Counted from the stretch's first letter, positions 26,944-40,112 are shown. The stretch: 64,000 nucleotides of DNA from Xenorhabdus sp. IM139775 (GCF_028598745.1 NZ_JAQRFK010000002.1:49727-113726), one strand, 5' to 3'. The notes: generated from the sequence alone by a model not told the origin. A program made the numbers and translations.

Positions 26944-29900
26944 GGCCCTTTATTCTCCTTAAGCTGACGTAAAACTTCATCAATTTTAGGCTGTTCGAGG
27001 CTGCCCGTTAACCGATAGCGAATCACCGATATCTTGTGCCATAAGGGCCTTAGTGCTTTTGTTGCGGCAAAAATTGCCGCACCAGCCACAGGATTGACCG
27101 CAAAGGCCGCCGCGACCCCCACCGTTGTCGAAATTTCCGGTGTGATGACCAGTTCCATGTTGATCTGGCGCTTAACTAAATCTGTCTTCCCTGTTGCATT
27201 GATGTCCGCCGCCAGCCCATCAATGAGAAAGTTATCGGTATACATGACGCCATTTTTTATCGTTGCGTCACCACGAATGGAATCAAAGTTGAAATCATTA
27301 CTGAATGTGTCACTGAAATCCAACTGTAATTTACGCAACAACGCATCAAAACTGATGAACCTTAATAATTGCCCAGCTCTGCCACCGCCCAGTTTGGCGA
27401 TGGCCCCTTTTTTCATGTCTCCGGTCAGCGTTCCGTTCAATGTTTTAAGATCGGGCTGCCACGGAACATTTTGCCAATTCAAATTAAAATCAAATTTGAA
27501 AGGCGCATCAACAATCGGCACGATAAAGCCCAGATAAGCGGCCATATCGTCGAATTTTTCTCCTGATAACTGCCCTTTAATATAGCTATAGTTTCCGGCC
27601 TGGTTTTTTCCAGCATGGCTTTTTCTGGTATTGCTTTCATACCAACGGCCAGAGAGTGTCAGCTTTCCAACACTGTTCTCCATTTGCCCATGAGTCAAGA
27701 CCAGAGAATCCCCTTCCGGCATGATCGATCCAGATATTTTGCCGAGTTTTAATCCGGCAACCCAGCACTCGGCGCATTTGACCTCTAATGCAGGCCAACT
27801 GTTCAAAGCATAATGCGATGCCGGAGCCTTATCTGACGCTGGCTTTTTGTCATCCATCGACGAATTTGTTGCAAATAAGGGATCATAATAAAGGTAATGA
27901 ATGGATGCCTGCATCGGTTTATGCGCCTGAATCAAAAGGCTGCCATTAATCTCTTTCCCCTTTGCACTCACTTTTATTGCACCATTTTGTTGAACAATAT
28001 TGAATGTGAGTTGATTCCAACGCTGTCCAACAAGATCCAATGAAGGCAATGAAATTTCAAATACATTCGGCCACAATAACTCATTATCTTCCGATGAGTT
28101 CCAACGCAAGGGAGCGAGCAGTGCCAATAATTTTTCACCATCAATAGCAGGCAAGTTGAGTGCCAACAACGATTTTTTTGGCAGGGCAGGCAGCCCATTG
28201 CCATCGGTATCAAAAATACCCCGCTGCAATCTGGCGTGCGTATCTTCCAGCCTCCACTGCGTGTTGAACGCGTACCGCTTACCCATTAATCCGTTGATCC
28301 GGAGTTGGTGAATATCACCTTCGGCATGGAGATTAATCTTATTCCATTTCCTCAGGGATTCTGTGTCCAATGCGGGTAATTGACTGCTCAAATGTGATAA
28401 ATCTGCATTAATGGCAACACGATATTGCACGTCTTTTTTTGTTGGTAACTCATTGGCCGGTAACTGATCAGAAGGTAGCATAATATTCACGTCACCCTGC
28501 CAGTTCAGCGTTCCAGATAGCTGGTTCCGGATCGCCACAGGAAGTTCCGGTAATGCTTTTGCCGCCCAATGTGCATCCAGTTTCACATCGACCTGATACT
28601 GCTTTGCCAAGTCTTGGGTAGAAAATTTCAGCGATAAGGGATTGCCCAGCCAATGAGCGGATAATGCCTCACTTTTTAACTGACCATTATCAAAGCGAAA
28701 TTTGCCATTAAGGTGTTCCATCTTGCTGTTCAATGGTTTAATGAACAGATGCGTATCTTTCAGTACCACTTCCCCGCTCGCCGCAACGTCGCCGTGCTGC
28801 AAGGGAATGTTCAGGTGGAGCTTGCCATCCACCCTGCCATCAAGCTGTAAATTATCTAATGCGCGACCAATCGTATCCGCCATCGGGGTGTGGTTGAAAT
28901 AATGATGAATACTCTTCCCATCCCCAAATAATGCCGCATCAATAAACAACTTATGCTTGCCATAATCGGGGATCACGGCCGACACTTGAGCCGCCTTTAC
29001 TTTTCCCAAATGCGCTTTCTGTGCCAGCATCCACAAGCCGTTATTCTGGAAATTCAGATCGATATTCAAATCAAACAGAGCCGGCCAATCCGGTTGGTAT
29101 TGAAAGGTTGCCTGACGCACGGGCACAAGCACCTGAAACTGGCCATTGTTCTGTTTAAACGGGAAGTCATGGGGATCACCGCGAAAAACCAAGGTAGCAT
29201 TATCGACTTTGCCCTTAATCAAGGAAGCCGTCAAATAGTCGGTCAGCGATGCCCCCATCAGTGGCTTGGGAAAATAGCGCCATGCCTCACCCAGATCATC
29301 CGCCCGGATCCCGGCTAACATGGCCAAAACAGGCGGTTGGTTGTGAGGTTTCAGGTAATGGAAATCCCCATTGAACCACAGCGACTTGGCTTGCAAATCC
29401 AACCCCTGCCCCCACACTTCCATGCCATTCTGACCATTTTTCCAGGCAATCTGCCCTTCGCTGCTGGCAATGTCCAGCGGTGCCTGAAACATATTGCCAC
29501 CGTCAATGGTGCTGTTTTTCAATGCAAAATTGATATTTCCCCACTGCTTATTACCCTCTAGCATGCCACTGAAATGGCTGACCGATGGCAGTTCTTTCCA
29601 GTGTAACCAGCTTACATCCCGCCATTTCAGGCGAATTCCCATCTCATCGGGAAGCGCGGGGGTGATATCGAGGGCAAAGTGGTCAATCATGCCTTTCGGC
29701 TGTCGGTGCTGCCAATCCTTGACAGTTTCCGGTGTCACAAAAGCCGGTGTCACAAAAGAAAGGGTCGGCAATATTCCATTCAAATCTTCAAGCCGGATAT
29801 TTTCAGCACGAATACGCCAGTGATCTTTACCCTGATATTCGCTTGCCTGCTTGACATACAGGGTCGAAAGCCGGCCCTCTGGCCACGGTTGATCGTCCGT

Positions 29901-30818
29901 TTTCAGGCTTGCCAGATTGGGCACGTCAAACAACCACCCTTCATCCTGACGGCGCATCTGCACAAAGAAGTCACTCACGGCAAGCTGATGTTTTTCACTC
30001 CCGACGTGCCAGTTGGCGCTACCGTGCCTGAGCTGCAAACGTCCGCTATCAATTCGCCCTTCTTTCAAGGTAATCCAACTGGCTAAACTGAAATGGGCAT
30101 GATCTAATCCGGTGTTGTCCTTTAACCAACGACTTAACCAGAGCCGCATATCGATATCATCAGCCTGCAAATAAACCGTGCCATTATCCAGCATTCCGTT
30201 GATATCTTTCAGGTCAAACTTCACCTGAACAATCCCTTCCTGCCCATTGATCGAAGAGAGGTTGACGCTGCCTTGTGCCCGATGGCGGTTATCTTTATTC
30301 AGCCATGTTAGCTGCGGTAAGCGCAGATCGGCTTTTTCACCTGACGGGGTCAAAAAGGTTAAGCGGCTGTCATACAAATCAAAATGGTTGAGTTGTTCGA
30401 GAAACAGCGTTGAGAGGCTGTCCGGCTTAGAAAGCCTGTTTTCGCCGCCTTCTCCAAACAGCGCCCTATTGTAATTGACCTGTAGCTGGTAAAAAGAGAG
30501 ATCACGAAAATGCCAGCGCCGTTGTAACAGTGAACGCCAGACATCCAAAGAAAGGGTCACCTTTTTGGCATGAATTTCGACATCTCCCGTTTTTGCACTG
30601 ATATCACGAAGTTCCAGACTGGGGCCAAACGTTTCCCAATGACCGTTGAGGTAACCTATATTGATCGGTATGTCTGTCACGTCAGCAATTTTTTCGACTA
30701 ATTGCTGACGATATTCATTGATATGCGGCAGGAAGAAACGTAACCCGCTGACAAGCAAAGCCACAATGATAATGACTATTGCGGCTGTCGCTAATAATAC
30801 CCCCGGCAGTCGCTTCAC
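26940..30818 (-). CDS. yhdP: AsmA-like phospholipid transport protein YhdP
   Basis: 1292 residues. One N-terminal membrane helix (about 7-30, GVLLATAAIVIIIVALLVSG) and a very long beta-rich periplasmic part (DUF3971/AsmA-like) that bridges the envelope and carries phospholipids toward the outer membrane; redundant with TamB and YdbH in E. coli. The C-terminal LDFSDTFSNDFNFDSIRGDATIKNGVMYTDNF and ALRPLWHKISVIRYRLTGSLEQPKI are family hallmarks. A perfect 15-bp tandem duplication (29729-29758) repeats FVTPA. Part of the rng-yhdP-nitrilase-tldD run. Confidence 0.94.
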   Translation of the reverse strand: MKRLPGVLLATAAIVIIIVALLVSGLRFFLPHINEYRQQLVEKIADVTDIPINIGYLNGHWETFGPSLELRDISAKTGDVEIHAKKVTLSLDVWRSLLQRRWHFRDLSFYQLQVNYNRALFGEGGENRLSKPDSLSTLFLEQLNHFDLYDSRLTFLTPSGEKADLRLPQLTWLNKDNRHRAQGSVNLSSINGQEGIVQVKFDLKDINGMLDNGTVYLQADDIDMRLWLSRWLKDNTGLDHAHFSLASWITLKEGRIDSGRLQLRHGSANWHVGSEKHQLAVSDFFVQMRRQDEGWLFDVPNLASLKTDDQPWPEGRLSTLYVKQASEYQGKDHWRIRAENIRLEDLNGILPTLSFVTPAFVTPETVKDWQHRQPKGMIDHFALDITPALPDEMGIRLKWRDVSWLHWKELPSVSHFSGMLEGNKQWGNINFALKNSTIDGGNMFQAPLDIASSEGQIAWKNGQNGMEVWGQGLDLQAKSLWFNGDFHYLKPHNQPPVLAMLAGIRADDLGEAWRYFPKPLMGASLTDYLTASLIKGKVDNATLVFRGDPHDFPFKQNNGQFQVLVPVRQATFQYQPDWPALFDLNIDLNFQNNGLWMLAQKAHLGKVKAAQVSAVIPDYGKHKLFIDAALFGDGKSIHHYFNHTPMADTIGRALDNLQLDGRVDGKLHLNIPLQHGDVAASGEVVLKDTHLFIKPLNSKMEHLNGKFRFDNGQLKSEALSAHWLGNPLSLKFSTQDLAKQYQVDVKLDAHWAAKALPELPVAIRNQLSGTLNWQGDVNIMLPSDQLPANELPTKKDVQYRVAINADLSHLSSQLPALDTESLRKWNKINLHAEGDIHQLRINGLMGKRYAFNTQWRLEDTHARLQRGIFDTDGNGLPALPKKSLLALNLPAIDGEKLLALLAPLRWNSSEDNELLWPNVFEISLPSLDLVGQRWNQLTFNIVQQNGAIKVSAKGKEINGSLLIQAHKPMQASIHYLYYDPLFATNSSMDDKKPASDKAPASHYALNSWPALEVKCAECWVAGLKLGKISGSIMPEGDSLVLTHGQMENSVGKLTLSGRWYESNTRKSHAGKNQAGNYSYIKGQLSGEKFDDMAAYLGFIVPIVDAPFKFDFNLNWQNVPWQPDLKTLNGTLTGDMKKGAIAKLGGGRAGQLLRFISFDALLRKLQLDFSDTFSNDFNFDSIRGDATIKNGVMYTDNFLIDGLAADINATGKTDLVKRQINMELVITPEISTTVGVAAAFAVNPVAGAAIFAATKALRPLWHKISVIRYRLTGSLEQPKIDEVLRQLKENKGP
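29729..29758. repeat. 15-bp in-frame tandem duplication in yhdP
   Basis: CCGGTGTCACAAAAG occurs twice without gap (29729-29743, 29744-29758), duplicating a FVTPA-type pentapeptide and keeping frame. Confidence 0.95.
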
Positions 30819-30849
30819 GCATTTCTCCTTGGTTGTCAGCGCTATTGCT

Positions 30850-32319
30850 CTACATCATAATAACGTCAAATTGCTCCTGGCTGTAACGCTGCTCTGTCTG
30901 CACTTTGACCTGTTTGCCTACAAAAATTTCGACTTCTGCCAATGCGTGGGATTCATCCCCTTTCAGGACTTCGCTGACGGCGGGAGAGGCATAAACCAGA
31001 AAACGATCTGCATCAATGGCACGATTGACGCGGACAATTTCACGCAAGATCTCATAACAGACGGTTTCGACAGATTTTACCGTGCCTCGTCCCTGACACG
31101 TCGGGCAATTATCACACAAGATATGTTCGATACTTTCCCGTGTACGCTTGCGCGTCATCTCAACCAATCCCAAGGGTGAAAAACCATTGAGGGTTGTTTT
31201 CACCCTGTCTTTGCTTAATGCCTGTTCCAAGGATGCCAAGACACGGCGACGGTGTTCTCCGTTACTCATGTCAATAAAATCAATGATAATGATACCGCCC
31301 AAATTACGCAGCCTTAATTGCCGGGCGATCGCCTGCGTTGCTTCAATATTAGTATTAAAGATAGTTTCTTCTAAATTGCGATGCCCGACAAACGCACCGG
31401 TATTAATATCAATGGTCGTCATGGCTTCCGTCTGATCAATGATCAGGTAGCCCCCTGACTTTAATTCTACTTTACGCTCCAGCGCCCGCTGAATTTCACG
31501 TTCCACGTCATAGAGATCGAATATCGGCTGGTTTCCCTGATAATATTCCAGTTTCGCGTTCATCTCAGGAATATATTCATCAATAAATTCCTGTAATTGT
31601 ACAAATGTTTGGCGGGAATCAACGCGAATACGATCGAGGGAAGCACCGACAAAATCACGCAAAACACGTTGCGCCAGTGCCAATTCCCCATAAACCTTGT
31701 TTTTGGTGATATTGCGTTTCTTACGTTCAATCACCTTACTCCACAGACGCTTCAAAAATGCCGCATCCTGTACCAGTTCTTCTGTTCCCACCCCTTCAGC
31801 GGCCGTGCGGATAATAAAACCGCCATGCTCATCACAATACGCCATGACGATGCTTTTCAGGCGCTCGCGCTCTTTTTCGCTCTCTATGCGTTGTGACACC
31901 CCCACATGGGATGCCCCCGGCATAAACACCAAATAACGAGACGGTAAGGTGATATCGGTTGTCAAACGGGCGCCTTTGGTTCCCAGCGGATCTTTCACGA
32001 CCTGAACCAGTAAATCCTGCCCCTGACGCACCAATTCGGCAATGTCCCTGACATGAAAATTTTTCCGCTCTTCACCCGCAATACATTCCGTATGCGGCAC
32101 AATATCCGAAGCGTGCAAAAAAGCGGCTTTCTCCAGCCCGATATCCACAAAGGCCGCCTGCATACCGGGCAGAACCCGACTTACACGCCCTTTGTAAATG
32201 TTCCCGACAATGCCCCTTTTGGCTTCCCGTTCAATATGAACTTCTTGCAAGATACCGCCATCAATATAAGCAACCCGCGTTTCGGATGGTGTTACATTGA
32301 CTAATAACTCTGCTGTCAT
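30850..32319 (-). CDS. rng: Ribonuclease G
   Basis: 489-residue endoribonuclease that matures the 5' end of 16S rRNA. N-terminal S1 domain (about 38-128, [34 protein letters not shown]), catalytic DNase I-like region with [19 protein letters not shown] and [11 protein letters not shown] (Mg-binding Asp residues), and the zinc-link [14 protein letters not shown]. It lacks the long C-terminal scaffold of RNase E. Overlaps maf by 4 bp. Confidence 0.95.
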   Translation of the reverse strand: MTAELLVNVTPSETRVAYIDGGILQEVHIEREAKRGIVGNIYKGRVSRVLPGMQAAFVDIGLEKAAFLHASDIVPHTECIAGEERKNFHVRDIAELVRQGQDLLVQVVKDPLGTKGARLTTDITLPSRYLVFMPGASHVGVSQRIESEKERERLKSIVMAYCDEHGGFIIRTAAEGVGTEELVQDAAFLKRLWSKVIERKKRNITKNKVYGELALAQRVLRDFVGASLDRIRVDSRQTFVQLQEFIDEYIPEMNAKLEYYQGNQPIFDLYDVEREIQRALERKVELKSGGYLIIDQTEAMTTIDINTGAFVGHRNLEETIFNTNIEATQAIARQLRLRNLGGIIIIDFIDMSNGEHRRRVLASLEQALSKDRVKTTLNGFSPLGLVEMTRKRTRESIEHILCDNCPTCQGRGTVKSVETVCYEILREIVRVNRAIDADRFLVYASPAVSEVLKGDESHALAEVEIFVGKQVKVQTEQRYSQEQFDVIMM

Positions 32320-32903
32320 GAATAATCCTTCCCATCAGCTAACGCTAAAAACCGTGTGATTAATTCATGGGTTTCCACCAGTGGCAAGCCGACAACAGCG
32401 TAGTAACTGCCATTAATTTTTCTGACAAAACAACCGCCCTTACCTTGAATGCCATACGCGCCGGCTTTATCCATTGGCTCCCCAGTGGCAATATATTCCC
32501 GTATTTCCGGTTGGGATAACTGGCGGAATATCACATCCGTAATGACTATTTCACTCAAGGTATGTTGACTGTTCGATAAAGCAACAGCCGTCATCACCTG
32601 ATGGCACTGACCTGACAAAGCATTAAGCATTTCCGCAGCGTGTTGCTGATCTCGCGGTTTCTCTAAGATACGGTTATTCAATACAACAATGGTATCTGCC
32701 CCCAGAACGGGGTAATCGTGTGGCGCGATGGCGACGCCAGCCCGCGCTTTCTCTCTGGCCAATCGAGTGACATATTGCTGTGGAGACTCCCCTTCACGCC
32801 ATTTTTCTTCGACCTGAGGTGCCAGGATTGCAAAGTTAAAATCCAACAATTCCACCAGCTCACGCCGTCTTGGTGAGCCAGAAGCTAAATAAATGGTTTT
32901 CAT
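32316..32903 (-). CDS. maf: Nucleoside triphosphate pyrophosphatase, Maf family (YhdE type)
   Basis: 195 residues with the Maf motifs [17 protein letters not shown] (residues 4-20), [12 protein letters not shown], and [31 protein letters not shown]. The family hydrolyses dTTP/UTP and modified nucleotides to monophosphates. Between mreD and rng as in E. coli. Confidence 0.93.
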   Translation of the reverse strand: MKTIYLASGSPRRRELVELLDFNFAILAPQVEEKWREGESPQQYVTRLAREKARAGVAIAPHDYPVLGADTIVVLNNRILEKPRDQQHAAEMLNALSGQCHQVMTAVALSNSQHTLSEIVITDVIFRQLSQPEIREYIATGEPMDKAGAYGIQGKGGCFVRKINGSYYAVVGLPLVETHELITRFLALADGKDYS

Positions 32904-32957
32904 CGTGAATAATCCTTAGGAATCTATCTTATCCGCTATTTTTGTTAGAAGCCTATT

Positions 32958-33446
32958 TTAACGAATTGAAAATTGACGACGGATTTTCCGCATTAATAAA
33001 AATAGCCAAGGCCAGAGAATACCATTAACCACCCCATTCCAGAACACTTCCGGATGAAAGAGGGTCTTTAGTAACAGAGCATGAACCAGAAAAACGCAGA
33101 GGTTCATCAATGTTGAAAGCCCAAGCACAAGCAGCGCCTGCTGCCAAAGTGCCATATTGCGGATAAGCTGGAATTTGAAAGCGACCAAGAAACTGATAAT
33201 GCTAAATGCCAGGGCATGTGCTCCCAAGATACTTCCGTGCAACAGGTCAGTAATCATCCCTAAGACAAAGCCCGTCCCCACACTGACACGATGAGGAAGG
33301 GCAAGCAACCAGTAAACTAAACACAGCATCAATAAGGTGGGCCGAAACATAAAGAACTGCTCCGGCCACGGCATAATCTGTAGCACGATTGCAATCAGGA
33401 AAGATAGCCAAATGATCCAGAGTCCTTTGCTATGGTATTGGCTCAT
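32958..33446 (-). CDS. mreD: Rod shape-determining protein MreD
   Basis: 162 residues with about five membrane helices (IIWLSFLIAIVLQIMPWP, TLLMLCLVYWLLALPHR, and others); the loop VSVGTGFVLGMITDLLHGSILGAHAL is the MreD signature. Component of the elongasome linking MreB filaments to peptidoglycan enzymes. Overlaps mreC by 4 bp. Confidence 0.94.
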   Translation of the reverse strand: MSQYHSKGLWIIWLSFLIAIVLQIMPWPEQFFMFRPTLLMLCLVYWLLALPHRVSVGTGFVLGMITDLLHGSILGAHALAFSIISFLVAFKFQLIRNMALWQQALLVLGLSTLMNLCVFLVHALLLKTLFHPEVFWNGVVNGILWPWLFLLMRKIRRQFSIR

Positions 33447-34480
33447 TGCTGATTTCCTGTCGCTGGTGATGACGGCTTAGACGTCGGTTTTGCCGCGGGT
33501 GTTTCTTTTCCCGCTGATATTTCTTTTTCTACGGATTTGGGTGCCAGCAACTGCGGGGCCTCATCCGATGGATTTGGCAACACCTGTGGTAACATCTGCA
33601 TCAAACGTTCATTGGCTGCCCGGTAGACTTCCGCAGGTGGCAAGGGTTCAGCGGGATTATTATCAGCACCCCACAATAGCAGTAAATAGCGCAAGCGCCG
33701 CAATTCGGCCAATGGACGGGCACGAATGACCGCATGGGCCCGCTGGTTATCAATTTTGACAGAAGACACGACAGCCACAGGATAACCTTCCGGAAAACGC
33801 CCCCCCAGCCCCGATGTCACCAGTACATCCCCTACGCGGATATCAGTATCACTGGGTAAAGGTTCCAGCAGGAGATCATCCGTGCACCCTGCTCCATTAG
33901 CGATAACCCGAATATCATTGCGCAAAACCTGTACAGGAAGGGCATGCGAGGGATCGCAAATCAGCAATATCCGGCTGCTCAACTGACTCACCGCTGTCAC
34001 TTGCCCCACCACCCCCCGATCGCTGATAACAGGCTGCCCTTCATACACCCCCTCTTTGGCCCCTTTATCAATGACGATTTGATCCCGGTATGGGTCCATC
34101 CCCCCAGAAATCACCTGCGATACCATCATGTGTTCATCATTACGCAGGGGCGACCCCAGTAATTCACGTAACCGGGAATTTTCTTGTTTCAGTTGCCCCA
34201 ACAGCAACAGTTTGCTGTCCTGTAAACGCAATTCGTTACGCAGGGTTCTGTTTTCCAGCTCAAGATGATTACGGCTGGCAAGAGATTCTGAGATACCGTC
34301 CAAAAACTGGCGCGGCCCGTTGGCGAGAAAGTAAAAGGGACTCACAGCCGTATCCATGTAGCTACGGACTTTATTGAAAACACCAAGGCGGCTGTCTACC
34401 ACAACCAAAACAATGGCAATAATGATAGCAAAAAAGAGTCGCAGTTGCAGAGAAGGCCCTCTGCTGAAAATCGGCTTCAT
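33443..34480 (-). CDS. mreC: Rod shape-determining protein MreC
   Basis: 345 residues: short cytoplasmic start, one membrane helix (about 14-30, LFFAIIIAIVLVVVDS), coiled coil (about 65-110) and the periplasmic double beta-barrel (VISGGMDPYRDQIVIDKGAKEGVYEGQPVISDRGVVGQV; ILLICDPSHALPVQVLRND). The C-terminal tail is low complexity (SAGKETPAAKPTSKPSSP). Organises the elongasome in the periplasm. Confidence 0.95.
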   Translation of the reverse strand: MKPIFSRGPSLQLRLFFAIIIAIVLVVVDSRLGVFNKVRSYMDTAVSPFYFLANGPRQFLDGISESLASRNHLELENRTLRNELRLQDSKLLLLGQLKQENSRLRELLGSPLRNDEHMMVSQVISGGMDPYRDQIVIDKGAKEGVYEGQPVISDRGVVGQVTAVSQLSSRILLICDPSHALPVQVLRNDIRVIANGAGCTDDLLLEPLPSDTDIRVGDVLVTSGLGGRFPEGYPVAVVSSVKIDNQRAHAVIRARPLAELRRLRYLLLLWGADNNPAEPLPPAEVYRAANERLMQMLPQVLPNPSDEAPQLLAPKSVEKEISAGKETPAAKPTSKPSSPATGNQQ

Positions 34481-34588
34481 AAATGGCGTATTGTCGAGCT
34501 GAGTTGTCTCATAAAGGGTAAAACTCCGTAACAGTCAGCAAGGAGGCTCCGATAAAACGTGTCCACCTCCCAGCCCGCAGAGTTACTT

Positions 34589-36255
<1,667 letters not shown>

Positions 36256-37230
36256 ATGAAAGCCTTATTACTGGAACAACACGAAACATTATCAGCATCT
36301 ATTCAGGATATTGATGCGTCTCAGTTGCCATCGGGGAATGTGGTCGTTGATATTCATTGGTCAACACTCAACTACAAAGATGCCCTTGCTATTACGGGCA
36401 AGGGGAAGATTATCCGCCAATTTCCCATGGTGCCGGGGATCGATTTTTCGGGTGTTGTCCATCATTCCGAAGATCCCCGTTTTCACGTCGGGCAATATGT
36501 TTTGCTAACGGGCTGGGGCGTGGGAGAAACGCACTGGGGTGGATTGGCAGAGCAAGCGCGGGTATCGGGTGAATGGCTGACGCCATTGCCGCACGCCTTA
36601 ACTCCCCGGCAAGCCATGATCATCGGCACAGCGGGTTTTACTGCCATGTTGTGTATTATGGCGTTGGAACAAGGGAGCGTAATGCCTGAAAGCGGGGACA
36701 TTGCCGTGACAGGCGCCAGCGGCGGTGTTGGCAGCACGGCAATAACGTTGCTGTCACAACTGGGCTATTCCGTTACTGCCATTAGCAGCAAACCCGACAG
36801 TCGAGATTACCTGCTTTCACTGGGCGCAAAAGCGGTTTTACCGGCCAGTGACTTCCACCAGCCATCACGCCCATTGGAAAAACAGCGTTGGGCCGGTGTG
36901 ATCGATACGGTTGGCGGCATAACATTGGCGACGTTGCTGGCACAAGCCCATTATAACGGTACGGTGGTTGCCTGTGGCATGGCAAGTGACAGCCAGCTTC
37001 CCACCAGTGTGATGCCGTTTATCCTGCGTAATGTTCGCTTGCAGGGTGTGGAGTCTGTGACGGTTCCGGCCGCAAAACGCCCTGCTATTTGGCAGCGGTT
37101 GCAGAAGCTGCTGCCAGAGGCCTTTTATCAGCAAACGGCCAATGAAATCACACTAGGGCAAGTCACCGAATACGCCAATAAGTTGATAAACAATCAAATT
37201 ACGGGCAGGACAATTGTGAAGGTGCGCTGA
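36256..37230 (+). CDS. acuI: Acryloyl-CoA reductase (NADPH), YhdH/AcuI
   Basis: 324-residue medium-chain dehydrogenase reducing toxic acryloyl-CoA to propionyl-CoA. GroES-like N-terminal half, then the NADPH motif TGASGGVGSTAITLLSQLGY (about 154-173) and ISSKPDSRDYLLSLGAKAVLP; no structural zinc cysteines, as usual for YhdH. AGAGAGA ribosome site 7-8 nt before the ATG. The position before aroQ-accBC is the enterobacterial order. Confidence 0.93.
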   Translation: MKALLLEQHETLSASIQDIDASQLPSGNVVVDIHWSTLNYKDALAITGKGKIIRQFPMVPGIDFSGVVHHSEDPRFHVGQYVLLTGWGVGETHWGGLAEQARVSGEWLTPLPHALTPRQAMIIGTAGFTAMLCIMALEQGSVMPESGDIAVTGASGGVGSTAITLLSQLGYSVTAISSKPDSRDYLLSLGAKAVLPASDFHQPSRPLEKQRWAGVIDTVGGITLATLLAQAHYNGTVVACGMASDSQLPTSVMPFILRNVRLQGVESVTVPAAKRPAIWQRLQKLLPEAFYQQTANEITLGQVTEYANKLINNQITGRTIVKVR

Positions 37231-37385
37231 TAAGACCAGTATTTTGCTGCTAAATGCCACGATATGTTTATAATGTCGGGCTTTATCGCCAAATTTACAA
37301 TTCTAGATATCAGAAAGAGATGACAAACCGTTAACATCGCGTTATCTTGGTCGATTGTTGACAGATTGCCGGAGATACCCGCACA

Positions 37386-37838
37386 ATGGCAGATAAGTTT
37401 CGCATTTTACTCTTGAATGGCCCCAACCTGAACCTGTTGGGAACGCGAGAGCCAGAGACCTACGGCAAGTTAACGCTTAATGACATCGTTAACCAACTGT
37501 CAGAACAAGCTTACCAATCGGGGGCTGAATTATCCCATCTGCAATCCAACGCAGAATCTGAACTGATTGAGAGAATTCATTCAGCGCGAGGCAATACAGA
37601 TTTTATTTTAATTAACCCTGCGGCATACACGCATACCAGCGTGGCACTGCGCGACGCACTTCTGGCGGTCGATATCCCATTTATTGAGATTCACCTTTCC
37701 AACGTGCACGCCCGCGAGCCATTCCGCCACCACTCATATCTTTCCGATATTGCAGTCGGCGTAATCTGCGGGTTAGGAGCAGATGGTTATCGTTTCGCAT
37801 TACAGGCAGCGGTTAACCGCTTGTCAACATCCAACTAA
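37386..37838 (+). CDS. aroQ: Type II 3-dehydroquinate dehydratase
   Basis: 150 residues. Third step of the shikimate pathway. [17 protein letters not shown] (10-26) includes the catalytic Tyr and lid Arg, [16 protein letters not shown] the substrate Asn, and [18 protein letters not shown] the catalytic His. 27 bp upstream of accB, suggesting co-transcription with accBC. Confidence 0.95.
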   Translation: MADKFRILLLNGPNLNLLGTREPETYGKLTLNDIVNQLSEQAYQSGAELSHLQSNAESELIERIHSARGNTDFILINPAAYTHTSVALRDALLAVDIPFIEIHLSNVHAREPFRHHSYLSDIAVGVICGLGADGYRFALQAAVNRLSTSN

Positions 37839-37865
37839 TTGACTGAAAAGTACGGAACCACACTC

Positions 37866-38321
37866 ATGGATATTCGTAAGATAAAAAAATTGATCGAGCT
37901 GGTTGAAGAATCTGGCATTTCTGAACTGGAAATTTCTGAAGGTGAAGAGTCAGTGCGCATCAGCCGTGCAACGGTAGCCACAGCAATACCGATGACTCAG
38001 CAATACATTTCTGCACCTGTCCAGCAACCAGTGCATGCCGCTGCACCCGAAGCGCCAGCCATCGCTGACAAACCGGCTGAAATCAGCGGTCACATCGTTC
38101 GCTCGCCAATGGTGGGTACGTTCTACCGTTCACCAAGCCCAGATGCGAAACCTTTCATCGAAGTCGGCCAGCATGTCAATCAGGGCGAAAGCCTGTGTAT
38201 CGTTGAAGCCATGAAAATGATGAACCAGATCGAAGCTGACAAAACGGGCGTAGTGAAAGCGATTCTGGTTCAAGACGGTCAACCAGTTGAATTCGACGAG
38301 CCATTGGTCGTCATCGAATAA
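37866..38321 (+). CDS. accB: Acetyl-CoA carboxylase biotin carboxyl carrier protein
   Basis: 151 residues starting [23 protein letters not shown]. The biotinyl domain ends in [15 protein letters not shown], whose Lys is biotinylated by BirA; the thumb region and an Ala/Pro-rich linker ([15 protein letters not shown]) are present. Start at 37866 rather than the TTG at 37839, by family conservation. Confidence 0.97.
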   Translation: MDIRKIKKLIELVEESGISELEISEGEESVRISRATVATAIPMTQQYISAPVQQPVHAAAPEAPAIADKPAEISGHIVRSPMVGTFYRSPSPDAKPFIEVGQHVNQGESLCIVEAMKMMNQIEADKTGVVKAILVQDGQPVEFDEPLVVIE

Positions 38322-38334
38322 CGAGGCGCACCCC

Positions 38335-39684
38335 ATGCTTGAAAAAATTGTCATTGCTAACCGCGGTGAAATTGCACTGCGTATCCTGAGAGCCTGTAAA
38401 GAACTTGGGATCAAAACCGTCGCGGTGCACTCTTCGGCAGACCGTGACCTGAAGCACGTCCTGCTGGCGGATGAAACCGTCTGCATCGGCCCTGCTGCCT
38501 CGGCAAAAAGCTACCTGAATATTCCTGCCATTATTTCTGCGGCAGAAATTACCTGTGCACAGGCAATCCATCCCGGTTATGGCTTCCTGTCTGAAAATGC
38601 CGACTTTGCCGAACAAGTTGAGCGTTCCGGCTTTATTTTCATTGGCCCGAGGGCTGAGACTATCCGTTTGATGGGCGATAAAGTTTCCGCTATCAGTGCG
38701 ATGAAAAAAGCGGGCGTTCCCTGTGTTCCGGGTTCTGATGGCCCATTGGGTGGCGACGCCGAGAAAAACAAAGCCATTGCAAACCGCATCGGCTATCCGG
38801 TGATCATCAAAGCATCCGGCGGCGGCGGCGGTCGTGGTATGCGTGTTGTACGCAGCGACAAAGATCTGGAACAATCCATCGCCATGACCCGCGCAGAAGC
38901 CAAAGCCGCATTCAACAACGACATGGTCTACATGGAGAAATTCCTTGAGAACCCACGTCACGTTGAAATTCAGGTCTTGGCTGATGGTCAGGGTAATGCG
39001 CTCTATCTGGCTGAACGTGACTGTTCCATGCAGCGCCGCCACCAGAAAGTGGTGGAAGAAGCGCCGGCACCGGGCATCTCACCAGAACTGCGCCGCAGCA
39101 TCGGTGAGCGCTGTGCCAAAGCCTGTGTCGAAATCGGCTATCGCGGGGCGGGTACATTTGAGTTCCTGTACGAAAACGACGAATTCTACTTTATTGAGAT
39201 GAATACCCGTATTCAGGTTGAGCATCCCGTGACCGAAATGATCACCGGCGTTGACTTGATTAAAGAACAGTTACGTATTGCCTCTGGCCTGCCACTGTCC
39301 ATCAAACAGGAAGATATCGAAATTAAAGGTCATGCGATCGAATGCCGCATCAATGCCGAAGATCCGAAAACCTTCCTGCCAAGTCCAGGCAAGATCACCC
39401 ATTTCCACTCGCCCGGTGGATTTGGTGTGCGCTGGGAATCCCATATCTATGCAGGCTATACCGTACCGCCTTACTATGATTCGATGATCGGGAAATTGAT
39501 CACTTACGGCGAAACCCGTGGAGTGGCCATTGCCCGCATGAAGAATGCACTGGCCGAATTGATCATTGATGGCATCAAGACCAATATCGACCTGCAACTG
39601 GCCATCATGAATGACGAGAACTTCCAGCAAGGTGGAACCAATATCCACTATCTGGAGAAGAAACTGGGCTTGCAGGATAAGTAA
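38335..39684 (+). CDS. accC: Acetyl-CoA carboxylase biotin carboxylase subunit
   Basis: 449 residues starting [20 protein letters not shown], 13 bp after accB. ATP-grasp enzyme carboxylating AccB biotin: glycine-rich loop [34 protein letters not shown], and [16 protein letters not shown] with the catalytic Arg. Followed by a strong terminator. Confidence 0.97.
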   Translation: MLEKIVIANRGEIALRILRACKELGIKTVAVHSSADRDLKHVLLADETVCIGPAASAKSYLNIPAIISAAEITCAQAIHPGYGFLSENADFAEQVERSGFIFIGPRAETIRLMGDKVSAISAMKKAGVPCVPGSDGPLGGDAEKNKAIANRIGYPVIIKASGGGGGRGMRVVRSDKDLEQSIAMTRAEAKAAFNNDMVYMEKFLENPRHVEIQVLADGQGNALYLAERDCSMQRRHQKVVEEAPAPGISPELRRSIGERCAKACVEIGYRGAGTFEFLYENDEFYFIEMNTRIQVEHPVTEMITGVDLIKEQLRIASGLPLSIKQEDIEIKGHAIECRINAEDPKTFLPSPGKITHFHSPGGFGVRWESHIYAGYTVPPYYDSMIGKLITYGETRGVAIARMKNALAELIIDGIKTNIDLQLAIMNDENFQQGGTNIHYLEKKLGLQDK

Positions 39685-39724
39685 GGTTCTTTCTAACGTT
39701 CAGGTCACATTGCCTTAAATCAAT

Positions 39725-39756
39725 AAAATCCCATCTTTTATCGGTGGGATTTTTTT
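39725..39756 (+). terminator. Rho-independent terminator after accC
   Basis: AAAATCCCA (39725-39733) pairs with TGGGATTTT (39745-39753), followed by T to 39756, about 40 bp after the accC stop. Confidence 0.88.
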
Positions 39757-40112
39757 CATCATGAATAAAAATAAATTTATGAATTATTTCACAACCAATG
39801 AGATGAAATTTATTATATTACATCATTAAACCACTGCTTCTCATATAACAAATTGATTTCAGGTATCATAGGTTAAATATATTTGCTTTATTGCAATAAA
39901 CAATATTAAAAGAACAGGCATATTTATTATTTAGTCAAAATTTGGTCATAATTCCGAATCCTAAGACTATCAAATTCCATTATATCGGTTATACTCAACG
40001 GACGTGAAAACCACGAAAAATGGTTTCATAGAATTGGCAATTATCATTTAAGCCTGCTCTTAGTCTCATTTATTTCACGATAAATCACTGCATATATGAT
40101 AGGAACAAAAAA
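39757..40112. other. AT-rich spacer upstream of the M64 peptidase
   Basis: About 355 bp of AT-rich DNA with no gene seen; probably the promoter region of the inserted peptidase gene. Confidence 0.4.

Noticed and set aside
38311..39042. 243-codon frame antisense to accC
   Set aside because: Covers the conserved biotin carboxylase sequence in full; codon pattern explained by accC.
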